DNA from: Acidobacteriota bacterium
GTDB lineage: Bacteria > Acidobacteriota > Blastocatellia > RBC074
DNA length: 23,613 bases
NCBI GenBank assembly: GCA_022614735.1
Contig: JAKEHZ010000324.1
Location: 1-23,613, forward strand
Direction of reading: 5' to 3'
The notes beneath the pieces are model-generated. The model had not been told where the DNA came from. It saw only the letters and a program-made list of their open reading frames with translations, and ran no database searches. Position numbers and translations under genes: made by a program. Positions 15,250 through 23,613 of the stretch are shown piece after piece; positions within the stretch are counted from its first letter, which is position 1, and each line of letters begins with the position of its first letter.

Positions 15250-16053
15250 ATGCGCGCTAACCAAACTATACAAATCCCTTCACTGATAACACGACGCGAA
15301 ATGCTGCAACTGAGTTGTACGGGGGGAGTAGCTTATATGCTCGGTAATAGTTCGCCGGAAAATCCGCTGGCTCTTTCAGAGCGTCTGGTTGCGGCCAGAG
15401 ACGCGGTTGATCATCTGGTGCTTGGGGTCGCGGATTTAGACCAGGGAATGGCGTTGGTCGAGAAGGCAACCGGCGTCAAAGCTGTGATTGGCGGCGTCCA
15501 CCCGGGCGCTGGGACCCGAAACGCCTTGTTATCGTTAGACCGCAAACAATATCTTGAGATAATTGCGCCCGACCCGGCACAGAGTCAGACCGTGGGCCGG
15601 TTTGGTGATCTCAAGCAATTGACTTCTCCCCGTCTGTTGGCGTGGGCCGCCGTGACCAAAGAGATCAATACAGTTGCAGAAAGGGCTCGCGCTTCGGGCT
15701 ACGAGATTGATGGTCCGCGAGATGGTTCACGCGCGCGACCTGACGGGAAGCTCCTGAAATGGAGATCGATGAGCGTCAAAAACGAGCTCAGTGGTGTGAT
15801 CCCCTTCTTCATCGAATGGGGCGATGGCACGGTGCATCCATCAGAAGACTCAACCAAAGGCTGCCGACTCGATGCGCTCGAAATGGAGCATCCCGAACCG
15901 GATAAAGTGAGAGAGTTGCTTAAGAGACTTGGGATTGAAGCCAGAGTGAGCCGCGGCAACAGTGCGCAACTGAGGGCCGTGCTTGCAACTCCGAAAGGTA
16001 GAGTGGTAATTGATCAACGTATAACCGTCGTCTCCGCGAAAATCCGTGGTTAA
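15250..16053 (+). CDS. Exported VOC / glyoxalase-like domain protein
   Basis: A 267-residue protein. Residues 15-34 look like a twin-arginine-type signal (TRREMLQLSCTGGVAYML). The VOC fold follows, with VDHLVLGVADLDQG (H55 as likely metal ligand), GGVHPGAGTRNALLSL and YLEIIAP (E103), the pattern of the Glyoxalase_3-like family. The rest (about 110-267) would complete a second VOC module. Substrate unknown. GAGGAG touches the ATG at 15244, so the second ATG at 15250, 6 nt away, is preferred. The last codons and stop fall in a repeat word, AAATCCGTGGTTAATTTC, that also occurs with one change in inverted repeat 8. The gene is enclosed by repeats 5 and 6 and the outer 15-bp pair. Confidence 0.82.
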   Translation: MRANQTIQIPSLITRREMLQLSCTGGVAYMLGNSSPENPLALSERLVAARDAVDHLVLGVADLDQGMALVEKATGVKAVIGGVHPGAGTRNALLSLDRKQYLEIIAPDPAQSQTVGRFGDLKQLTSPRLLAWAAVTKEINTVAERARASGYEIDGPRDGSRARPDGKLLKWRSMSVKNELSGVIPFFIEWGDGTVHPSEDSTKGCRLDALEMEHPEPDKVRELLKRLGIEARVSRGNSAQLRAVLATPKGRVVIDQRITVVSAKIRG

Positions 16054-16059
16054 TTTCTC

Positions 16060-16156
16060 CTCTGAAAAAGATCAACCGCCAAGACGCCAAGAGCGCCAAG
16101 GTCTTGCCGCCTTCTTGCCGCCTTCTTGGCGTCTTGGCGGTTGATCTTTTTCAGAG
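16060..16156. repeat. Inverted repeat 6: 33-bp perfect arms with CGCCAAGA core
   Basis: Arms 16060-16092 and 16124-16156 are exact complements over 33 bp: an outer CTCTGAAAAAGATCAACCG and an inner tandem of CGCCAAGA-type words. The 31-nt loop continues the same words on both sides (GCGCCAAGG, and CTTCTTGCCGC repeated). It begins 6 nt after the VOC stop codon. Confidence 0.93.
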
Positions 16157-16177
16157 TTTCAGGGCGTCGTCCATTAA

Positions 16178-16192
16178 GACATGAACGACTCC
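16178..16192 (-). repeat. 15-bp motif, right copy of the inverted pair
   Basis: GACATGAACGACTCC, the exact reverse complement of 15110-15124. It lies 13 nt before the isomerase ATG, so it is in that gene's 5' leader. No target-site duplication is apparent outside the two copies. Confidence 0.85.
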
Positions 16193-16205
16193 TTAGATAT
16201 TCAAA

Positions 16206-17111
16206 ATGACCATGCAAAAAAACTCACGTCGCGATTTTCTGCAAGCGAGCCTTGCCGCCGCAGGCTCATTGGCTTTGACTGGTGCAAACGATAATTCCTC
16301 CGCATTCGCGCAGAAGACCTCGAATCCCGCGATCGGCGGAGGTAGGTTCAAACTTGGCACTGTGACCTACAATCTCGCCAAAGACTGGGACATCCCGACG
16401 ATTATCAAAAACTGCGAGATGACCGGCTTCGAGGCCGTAGAATTGCGCACGACGCATAAACACGGTGTCGAGCCGGCACTGAGCAAAGAACAACGAATCG
16501 CAGTAAGAAAGCAGTTTGAGGGCACGAAGGTTCGTTTGCTCAGCCTGGGCACGGTCTGCGAGTTCCATTCGCCCGATCAATCGACTGTGCGCAATAACGT
16601 TGACGACTGCAAGCGCTTCATAGAACTCGCGCGCGACATCGGCGCAATCGGCGTCAAAGTCCGACCGAATGGGATTCCTAAAGAGGTTCCCGAAGCGAAG
16701 ACTATCGCTCAAATCGGCACAGCGCTGCGCGAATGCGGAGAGACGGCGAAGAACTTCGGCGTGGAGGTCTGGGTAGAGGTCCATGGGCGCGATTCGAGCA
16801 AGCCTGCGCGAATGGCGAAGATGATGGAAGCTGCGAATCATTCGCACGTCGGCATCTGCTGGAACTCGAATCAAGAAGACGTAACGAACGGTTCAGTCAG
16901 AGAGAGCTTCGCGTTGCTCAAACCGTGGCTACTCAGTGTGCACATCAACGAGCTGTGGAAACCGGAATACCCGTGGCGCGAGCTTTTCAGCTTGCTGAAG
17001 ACTGCCGGGTACAATCGGTATACTCTGGCCGAGATTCCGGAGAACACAGATTCGATCAGGTTGATGAGATATTACCGCGCATTGTGGTTGGAGCTATGTC
17101 GGAGACGATGA
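16206..17111 (+). CDS. Tat-exported sugar phosphate isomerase/epimerase-like TIM barrel
   Basis: A 301-residue protein with a twin-arginine signal, SRRDFLQASLAAAGSLALTG (about 7-26). A xylose-isomerase-like/AP-endonuclease-2-type TIM barrel follows: GTVTYNLAKDWDIPTII, a strand ending FEAVEL, VEVWVEVHGRD, HVGICWNSNQ, LLSVHINE and YTLAEIPE. These supply the acidic and histidine residues typical of the metal site. Relatives isomerise or epimerise keto-sugars; many exported ones in environmental bacteria act in carbohydrate breakdown. A second ATG at 16212 is possible; neither start has a strong ribosome binding site. Its stop overlaps or lies within the start region of the downstream oxygenase, so the two are likely translated together. 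The exact reaction is unknown. Confidence 0.85.
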   Translation: MTMQKNSRRDFLQASLAAAGSLALTGANDNSSAFAQKTSNPAIGGGRFKLGTVTYNLAKDWDIPTIIKNCEMTGFEAVELRTTHKHGVEPALSKEQRIAVRKQFEGTKVRLLSLGTVCEFHSPDQSTVRNNVDDCKRFIELARDIGAIGVKVRPNGIPKEVPEAKTIAQIGTALRECGETAKNFGVEVWVEVHGRDSSKPARMAKMMEAANHSHVGICWNSNQEDVTNGSVRESFALLKPWLLSVHINELWKPEYPWRELFSLLKTAGYNRYTLAEIPENTDSIRLMRYYRALWLELCRRR

Positions 17112-17713
17112 GCAGATTTACGAGTGCGGCCTCTGAACTTGCGGAACAAGGTTGGACTATTATCAACGACTTTCTGTCGAGCCAGGCTGTTTTTGCGCTC
17201 TTCAATGAAGCTCAGCAGCTTTGGGATACCGGGCATTATAAAAATGCAGGTATCGGGCGTGGTTCGGAATACACAGTTAGAGAAGATGTTCGTAACGATC
17301 ATATATTTTGGCTGAACGAGCAGACGCCGACGGACGCCCAGGTGCGCTACTGGGAGGTCATTGAACAGTTGCAGCTTGAATTGAATCGAGAACTCTTCCT
17401 GAGTCTCGATTCATTTGAGGCCCACTACGCAGTTTATCCTCCCGGCGCTTTTTACCTGAAGCACACCGACCGTTTCACAGACTCCGACGAGCGTCTGATC
17501 TCCAGCACTCTTTATCTGAATCCCGATTGGGATATCAAATACGGAGGGCAATTGCGGCTTTATACGGCGGAGGAGTGTGTTGATGTGTTGCCAATGGCCG
17601 GGACCTGCGTGCTGTTCCGAAGCGATATTTTCTTTCACGAAGTACGACCGGCGACGCAGCTGAGATTCAGTTTGACGGGATGGTTCAGAAGGCGATCATT
17701 GCGGGTTATCTAA
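17096..17713 (+). CDS. 2-oxoglutarate/Fe(II)-dependent oxygenase, prolyl-hydroxylase-like
   Basis: A 205-residue cytoplasmic dioxygenase with the iron triad H123-x-D125 in LKHTDRF and H181 in FFHEVRP, and R190 (LRFSLTGWFRRR) to hold 2-oxoglutarate. The arrangement is that of the SM-20/PHD-type group, which hydroxylates proline or other residues; the substrate is unknown. It starts inside the isomerase gene: ATG 17096 gives a 16-nt overlap, while ATG 17108 gives an ATGA overlap with GGAG only 3 nt away. I cannot decide between them. A longer open frame to 16733 is a shadow of the isomerase. Its 3' end overlaps the convergent cofE by 8 nt. Confidence 0.85.
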   Translation: MSETMSRFTSAASELAEQGWTIINDFLSSQAVFALFNEAQQLWDTGHYKNAGIGRGSEYTVREDVRNDHIFWLNEQTPTDAQVRYWEVIEQLQLELNRELFLSLDSFEAHYAVYPPGAFYLKHTDRFTDSDERLISSTLYLNPDWDIKYGGQLRLYTAEECVDVLPMAGTCVLFRSDIFFHEVRPATQLRFSLTGWFRRRSLRVI

Positions 17714-18461
17714 ACAAGTCTCTCTCCTTCGCCCTCACCAATTCCTTCGCGCTACCTTCTCCGTGATCAAAGTAAAAGCCGCGCACGACAACGACCGGGA
17801 TACGCGAGGTCTTCTTCATCAGCAATCCTGTAGCAGCTGCTATTTCATCGGCCACAGCCAACACTGTTGCCGATAGTTCTTTTCCATGGTCATCCATTTT
17901 GCCACGGAAATCCTTCAATGGTTTCATCCCGGCAACTCCGATGGCCACATTTACCAGCCCTTCGCGCCAGGGACGGCCAAAAGTATCAGTGATGATCACG
18001 GCGACATTGACCTTGAGCAGTTCAGCCAGACGCGTCTTCAAGAGCAAAGCCGAATCATCCGGCGCAAAAGGCAGGAGTGAAACCCAATTCTCGCCGATGA
18101 CATTTGACCGGTCGACACCCGCATTGGCGCAGATAAGGCCGTGCCTGGTTTCGGCAATCAGGACCTGTCCATCCATCCGCACAATGTTTGTTGATTCGCT
18201 CAAGATGACTTCGATCAGACGCGGATCGCGGTTTTGACCCCTGGCGATCTCATGGGCGAATTCCGAAGGAGCGATGGATTCAAGATTGACCAATCTACCT
18301 TCGGCTTTTGAAATTATCTTCTGCGCGACGACGACAATATCGCCATCGGTTAATTTGAACTTCATGCCTCCAGCCGCGCGCGAGATCATTACACCGATGT
18401 CGTCGCCGGGTCTGACCTCAGGAATACCGCGGATTGCAGTTAATCGGATGCTGGAACTCAA
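17706..18461 (-). CDS. cofE: Coenzyme F420-0:L-glutamate ligase CofE
   Basis: Adds L-glutamate, with GTP, to F420-0 to begin the polyglutamate tail of the deazaflavin cofactor F420. The 251-residue protein matches the family throughout: RGIPEVRPGDDI (11-22), DIVVVAQKIISKAEGRLV (41-58), ETRHGLICANAGVDRSNV (104-121) and ITDTFGRPWREGLVNVAIGVAG (157-178). This is the length of archaeal-type CofE, without the nitroreductase domain of actinobacterial FbiB. The start is TTG; GGGAG lies about 10 nt upstream. No other F420 gene is visible in the window. The 3' end overlaps that of the oxygenase by 8 nt in convergent orientation. Confidence 0.92.
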   Translation of the reverse strand: MSSSIRLTAIRGIPEVRPGDDIGVMISRAAGGMKFKLTDGDIVVVAQKIISKAEGRLVNLESIAPSEFAHEIARGQNRDPRLIEVILSESTNIVRMDGQVLIAETRHGLICANAGVDRSNVIGENWVSLLPFAPDDSALLLKTRLAELLKVNVAVIITDTFGRPWREGLVNVAIGVAGMKPLKDFRGKMDDHGKELSATVLAVADEIAAATGLLMKKTSRIPVVVVRGFYFDHGEGSAKELVRAKERDLFR

Positions 18462-18620
18462 GCCTCTATTTCTCCCTGAAAGAATGATGGTGGGCGGCGT
18501 ATGCTACTGCCTCATGCTCTCGTTGACAAGGAGAGCTTGCGAAATATTTAAAGCGGTGAATAAAATCAGCTGCCGTTTGTTATTTCGTCAATCGATCAAA
18601 ACCAGCTTTCAGGAGGCGTT

Positions 18621-19532
18621 ATGTACGAAGGACGATCATTCATCCGTCTTATGGTTGTTGTCTCGCTGCTGGGGCTCTCAGTCTATTCAGTCAATGCCCA
18701 GGAATCTCAACCGGGCAAAACCGAAGCAAAGCCGGAGATAATTTCGCTGCTAGGCGTCAAATATTTCGCGAACGCTGACGAGAAAGGTGAGATTGCAAAA
18801 GCACAGGAGAAGCTTGCTGCCGATCCTCGCAACCTCGAATTGATCATTGCGCTTGGCCGCGCGCAGGCAAGCGTATGGCGTTATCACGACGCGATTGAAA
18901 CCTATACGCGAGGGATTAAGATTGACCCGAAAGATGCGAGGCTCTATCGCCATCGCGGCCATCGTTACATCTCAATCCGACAGTTCGATAAAGCAGTAGC
19001 CGACATGAAACGCGCTTCTGAACTGAACGATCAGGATTTCGACATCTGGTATCACCTGGGCCTGGCACATTACCTCAAAGGTGAGTTTGCCAAAGCCGTC
19101 GCTGCTTACGAGAGATGCTATTTCGTTGCGGAGAAAACAAGGGCACAAGCTGAGGCGAATAAAGAGGGTCGTGACGATTCGCTCGTCGCGATCACGGACT
19201 GGCTTTATATGACTTATCGCCGAATGAAGAAAGACGCCGAAGCCGGGAGGGTATTGGAGAAGATCACTCCACAGATGCAGGTCAAAGAGAACAAGTCATA
19301 CTATGATCGATTGCTCTTTTACAAAGGCCTGAAATCAGAAGTTGATTTGATCAATGTCGAAAAGGCAACGGATCTGGAGATTGCGACAATAGGTTACGGC
19401 ATTGGAAATTGGCATTTGTACAATGGAAACAGGGCTAGATCCGAAGATTATTTCCGCAAGATCGTAGCGGGAAAATATTGGCCGGCATTCGGCTTCATCG
19501 CGTCTGAAGCTGAGCTGACAAAGAGAAAATAG
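18621..19532 (+). CDS. Exported TPR-repeat protein
   Basis: A 303-residue protein with a Sec signal (FIRLMVVVSLLGLSVYSVNA, cleavage likely before QES at about 27). At least three tetratricopeptide repeats occupy about 73-173 (NLELIIALGRAQASVWRYHDAIETY; ARLYRHRGHRYISIRQFDKAVADM; FDIWYHLGLAHYLKGEFAKAVAAY). A helical C-terminal part (about 190-300) probably continues the superhelix. TPR arrays bind peptides or scaffold complexes; no partner is evident. The ribosome binding site AGGAGG, 4 nt from the ATG, sits in the same AGGAGGCGTT context as that of the bactofilin. It is divergent from cofE. Confidence 0.88.
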   Translation: MYEGRSFIRLMVVVSLLGLSVYSVNAQESQPGKTEAKPEIISLLGVKYFANADEKGEIAKAQEKLAADPRNLELIIALGRAQASVWRYHDAIETYTRGIKIDPKDARLYRHRGHRYISIRQFDKAVADMKRASELNDQDFDIWYHLGLAHYLKGEFAKAVAAYERCYFVAEKTRAQAEANKEGRDDSLVAITDWLYMTYRRMKKDAEAGRVLEKITPQMQVKENKSYYDRLLFYKGLKSEVDLINVEKATDLEIATIGYGIGNWHLYNGNRARSEDYFRKIVAGKYWPAFGFIASEAELTKRK

Positions 19533-19586
19533 GAGAAAACGAAACAAACGAAAAGTTTTTGAGATTTTCGGTAAGTTTCATCTCCG

Positions 19587-19702
19587 GCTAACAGTTTCAA
19601 CACAAAGGGTCAAAGGGTCAAAGGGTCAAAGAAGAAATAAATCAAGCATTTATCCGCCTTTGACCCTTTGACCCTTTGACCCTTTGTGTTGAAACTGTTA
19701 GC
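19587..19702. repeat. Inverted repeat 7: 45-bp perfect arms with CAAAGGGT core
   Basis: Arms 19587-19631 and 19658-19702 are exact complements over 45 bp, with a 26-nt loop. The outer part is GCTAACAGTTTCAACA; the inner part is three copies of CAAAGGGT-type words (period 8, then 8) ending in CAAAG. It lies between the convergent TPR and ctaA genes, where a bidirectional stem could serve both 3' ends. No clean T-run follows either arm. Confidence 0.95.
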
Positions 19703-19732
19703 TAGTAGCGCCCTCCACGATTAAATATGGGG

Positions 19733-20683
19733 CTACCGCATAGCTGTTGAAGGCTCGACCACGCCGAACGAGGCCTCACGCACAGGCTCAGCCAGAGCTG
19801 TTACGGCCAGCAGGACAAGCGCGATCCAGATAAAATCGGACAAGAGCAGATGCACAATCTGAAGCCATATTGGTGCGTGCAAAATCAGATTGACCACTCC
19901 GGCAATCAGCTGAATGATGATGAGCGAGATCAGCGCACCGGCAAGTTTGCTCTCGCCCGGCCGCAAGGCACGGACGACCCTCGCGGTATAAATTAACAGC
20001 CCGCTTACGACGATAGAAATTGCCGGATGAAAAACACGCAGACGTGTCAACTGATGCGCCAATGGCGAAAAATCCTGTTGCAATCCTTCAGCGATTGATT
20101 TGACCGGAAAGAGCGTTGCACCAAGGGCAGTGATGGCCCCACTCACACCCAGGATCAAAGTTGATATGATGGCAACAGCGAAAACCCAGGTTATGCTCCC
20201 CTGTCCGCGAATGCGCAAACGTGCATCGGTCGTTGCAGCCCATGCGGTGAATGTCAGCATTGCTACCAGCAGGAATGTATTGACCAGATGACCTGACATC
20301 CATATTGCGCGCCACATTGATTTGTTCTCCGCAACATACTCCAGCAACACCAACCCCGCACCGATTAAAGCTTCGGTAATGATAAATACGAGCGAAAGCG
20401 CTGCGCCGGCCCTTGCGTGGTGTTTGCGTGCAAAGGCTCGAAATGCCCAAATGAATAAAATTATGACCAGAAGTAACGCGAACCCGCTCGTTAAACGATG
20501 TGAAAATTCAATAAGGGTTTTCATCGTCGCCGATCGCGGAATAACTTCCCCATTGCAAAGCGGCCAATGGCTGCCACATCCGGCGCCGGAACTGCTCGCG
20601 CGCACATATGCGCCCAACAAGATCACCACCAGGTTATAGGCCAGAACGCTCCACGCATACTTGGCGAATCGTGAGAGATTCAT
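19733..20683 (-). CDS. ctaA: Heme A synthase CtaA (COX15)
   Basis: Oxidises the C8 methyl of heme O to a formyl group, giving heme A for cytochrome oxidase; integral membrane. The 316-residue protein has about eight membrane helices. Conserved parts are GAYVRASSSGAGCGSHWPLCNG with the extracytoplasmic cysteine pair C36 and C43, then four helix histidines: H62 in EFSHRLTSG, H132 in SGHLVNT, H210 or H219 in AHQLTRLRVFHP and H278 in QIVHLLL. The C-terminal helix ends in an acidic/polar tail. Neither ctaB nor oxidase subunits are next to it. It converges on the TPR gene across inverted repeat 7. The presence of heme A implies aerobic respiration with an aa3- or caa3-type oxidase. Confidence 0.93.
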   Translation of the reverse strand: MNLSRFAKYAWSVLAYNLVVILLGAYVRASSSGAGCGSHWPLCNGEVIPRSATMKTLIEFSHRLTSGFALLLVIILFIWAFRAFARKHHARAGAALSLVFIITEALIGAGLVLLEYVAENKSMWRAIWMSGHLVNTFLLVAMLTFTAWAATTDARLRIRGQGSITWVFAVAIISTLILGVSGAITALGATLFPVKSIAEGLQQDFSPLAHQLTRLRVFHPAISIVVSGLLIYTARVVRALRPGESKLAGALISLIIIQLIAGVVNLILHAPIWLQIVHLLLSDFIWIALVLLAVTALAEPVREASFGVVEPSTAMR

Positions 20684-20987
20684 ATCGGACCTCGCTTATG
20701 AATGATAGTGTTCGAAGCGAGAATAGTAGCTCAAAGAGCGATCATCTGCACGAATGTGTTTATCTAAACCGAAACACGCAACATAGGGACATCGAAATCA
20801 ACCGCGGATTTGCACGGATTTTATCCGCGTTAATCCGTCGCATCCGTGCAAATCCGTGGTTGATTTCGATGTCCCTATGTTGCGTGTTTCGGTTTAGATA
20901 CTAATTATATTTAACTCATCAGGGATCAGGAGACAGTAGGCAGGGAACAGAGCTTTGCATCACCTGTAGTTGTGGATGGAAAATGGT
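20684..20987. other. Intergenic region holding inverted repeat 8
   Basis: A 304-nt gap between ctaA and the small minus-strand gene. Besides inverted repeat 8 (20761-20900), I see nothing I can name. The stretch 20925-20950 has purine-rich repeated words (CAGGAGACAGTAGGCAGGGA). The ctaA promoter should lie in 20684-20760 but no clear hexamers are visible. Confidence 0.5.
20761..20900. repeat. Inverted repeat 8: 59-bp arms, one mismatch
   Basis: Arms 20761-20819 and 20842-20900 pair over 59 bp with one exception, G20804 opposite T20857; in a plus-strand RNA this would be a G-U wobble. The loop is 22 nt. The outer 40 bp is unique (TATCTAAACCGAAACACGCA, then ACATAGGGACATCGAAATC). The inner part is built from CGGATTTGCACGGAT-like words, which continue into the loop. 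It is the longest stem of the window. Confidence 0.95.
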
Positions 20988-21251
20988 CTAGACGTCACGC
21001 GGACTCGAATACTGATCGTAACGACGGAAAGGCTCCGAGTTAATCCTGAAGTCCATCTTCGGCTCCTGCAGGCGTTCTTCCAATTTGACAACTTCAACTG
21101 CTTCTATAAAAAGCCGATCGAGGTTCTCTACCGGGCTGCCGTTTTTCATGCAAGCCTCTACGTGAGTGCGGATAACTTTATCAACCTTTGCGCGTATCTC
21201 TCGCGATAACTGACTAATCATTTTAATGGTTTGATCCGAAGGCTTGGTCAT
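20988..21251 (-). CDS. Small hypothetical protein
   Basis: An 87-residue protein that I do not recognise. It is charged and mostly helical in appearance (ISQLSREIRAKVDKVIRTHVEACMKNG, then LDRLFIEAVEVVKLEERLQE), with a polar tail rich in R, S and Y. No signal or membrane segment. AAGGAG lies about 9 nt before the ATG, and codon use looks ordinary, both of which support a real gene. Its helical periodicity would fit a small dimeric or coiled-coil adaptor. It is divergent from the permease gene and has no operon partner here. Confidence 0.6.
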   Translation of the reverse strand: MTKPSDQTIKMISQLSREIRAKVDKVIRTHVEACMKNGSPVENLDRLFIEAVEVVKLEERLQEPKMDFRINSEPFRRYDQYSSPRDV

Positions 21252-21581
21252 CTTCCTTATCTCCTTTCCTGCTAGTGAGCCTGCACTATTAGCTACGCTC
21301 TCAACTCGTCGATGGATCTCTATTGCCCGTTTAAATAGTCATAGATAAGTGCTCAATGAGAGAAATTACGGCTGAGGTAAATGCATCCCGTCCGCCTCAA
21401 GCTTAAAGCGTGATCCTTAGCTTTCAGACTGCGGCCCTTTGGTGCTAGGATAGATTCTTAGTTATTAATTCAGGAAGTAACGCGCACAAATTAACTTGAA
21501 ATTATCAAAATGAAGAAGGAGTTTCGAATCAACGTTTCGCGTTGCGAAGATCTCGCCGTGAGCGCGAAGCAGGGATAACAC
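21252..21581. other. Divergent promoter region before the permease gene
   Basis: A 330-nt gap. TTGGTG at 21439-21444, followed after 17-18 nt by TTATTA/TATTAA at 21462-21468, is a possible sigma-70 promoter for the permease gene. A small hairpin, TTCGC-GTT-GCGAA, lies at 21536-21548. A 22-codon open frame (21510-21578) ends 3 nt before the permease ATG. No riboswitch consensus was recognised. Confidence 0.4.
21510..21578 (+). CDS. Possible 22-residue leader peptide upstream of the permease
   Basis: ATG at 21510 opens 22 codons (MKKEFRINVSRCEDLAVSAKQ plus one) with TAA at 21576-21578, just 3 nt before the permease start. Tight spacing would allow ribosomes to reinitiate at the permease. There is no good ribosome binding site before its ATG, so it may be chance. 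Confidence 0.2.
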   Translation: MKKEFRINVSRCEDLAVSAKQG

Positions 21582-23549
<1,968 letters not shown>

Positions 23550-23586
23550 AGTGCATGCGCTATAGCCTTAAATAATATACTCTCCC

Positions 23587-23613
23587 GCATCGAGCGCCTT
23601 TAGCGCTCGATGC
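23587..23613. repeat. Hairpin 9 at the window edge: 11-bp arms
   Basis: GCATCGAGCGC and GCGCTCGATGC enclose a 5-nt loop, CTTTA. The right arm ends at the last base of the window, so the full extent cannot be seen. It lies 37 nt after the permease stop and could be its terminator. The words upstream, GCTATAGCCTTAAATAA at 23559-23575, resemble the outer arm of inverted repeat 3. Confidence 0.75.

Noticed and set aside
16733..17095. Extended start of the 2OG-Fe(II) oxygenase
   Set aside because: The extension is a frame shadow of the isomerase gene and does not resemble the dioxygenase fold.
3567..20900. Classical intrinsic terminators for all long hairpins
   Set aside because: Stems are far longer than usual terminators, loops are 21-40 nt in most cases, and clean T-runs do not follow the right arms; a partial role in 3' end formation is not excluded.

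Overview
The window looks like a bacterial chromosome segment of moderate GC with short operons on both strands. The block mnmG-rsmG-parA-parB-bactofilin, with two parS-like sites between rsmG and parA, is typical of an origin-proximal region. Twin-arginine or Sec-exported single-domain enzymes, many separate zinc-ribbon membrane proteins and a profusion of long intergenic hairpins built from short tandem words recall Acidobacteriota (Blastocatellia-like) genomes. That taxonomic guess is inference from general familiarity, not from a database match.

Layout. 1-790: a FitA/VapB-type ribbon-helix-helix antitoxin and a PIN-domain VapC toxin, overlapping by ATGA, preceded by an 11-bp direct repeat. 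1000-5972 (+): mnmG, rsmG, two parS-like sites, a heptad-repeat hairpin, parA, parB (32-nt overlap) and a bactofilin. 6214-9270 (-): a secreted M14 zinc carboxypeptidase followed by an adenosine-type amidohydrolase. 9449-11725 (-): three zinc-ribbon membrane proteins with identical cysteine spacing and a translationally coupled DUF2752 protein. 11941-13563 (-): a processive family 2 glycosyltransferase. 13671-14912 (-): an exported beta-lactamase-fold serine hydrolase. 15250-17713 (+): an exported VOC/glyoxalase-like protein, a Tat-exported sugar isomerase-like TIM barrel and a coupled 2OG-Fe(II) oxygenase. 17706-18461 (-): CofE for coenzyme F420. 18621-19532 (+): an exported TPR protein. 19733-20683 (-): heme A synthase CtaA. 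20988-21251 (-): a small unknown protein. 21582-23549 (+): an APC-superfamily permease with a long cytosolic tail.

The most striking structure is not a gene. Nine intergenic inverted repeats occur in 23.6 kb. Arms run from 11 to 59 bp and most are perfect. Seven have a core of short tandem words (for example GATGCTA, CAAAGGGT, GCAAAGGC, CAGTTTT) wrapped by an outer arm that differs at every locus. The sequences are largely unrelated between loci but the architecture is the same. One arm carries the last codons and stop of a gene. Another gene's stop lies in a copy of a repeat word that recurs in a hairpin 4.8 kb away. One VOC gene is enclosed by two such hairpins and by an outer 15-bp inverted pair. 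This suggests a common process that makes or repairs palindromes at gene ends.

The ParABS-bactofilin block is the clearest functional ensemble: chromosome segregation proteins, their probable binding sites and a polymerising scaffold. The zinc-ribbon/DUF2752 operon is the most coherent set of genes without a known job.
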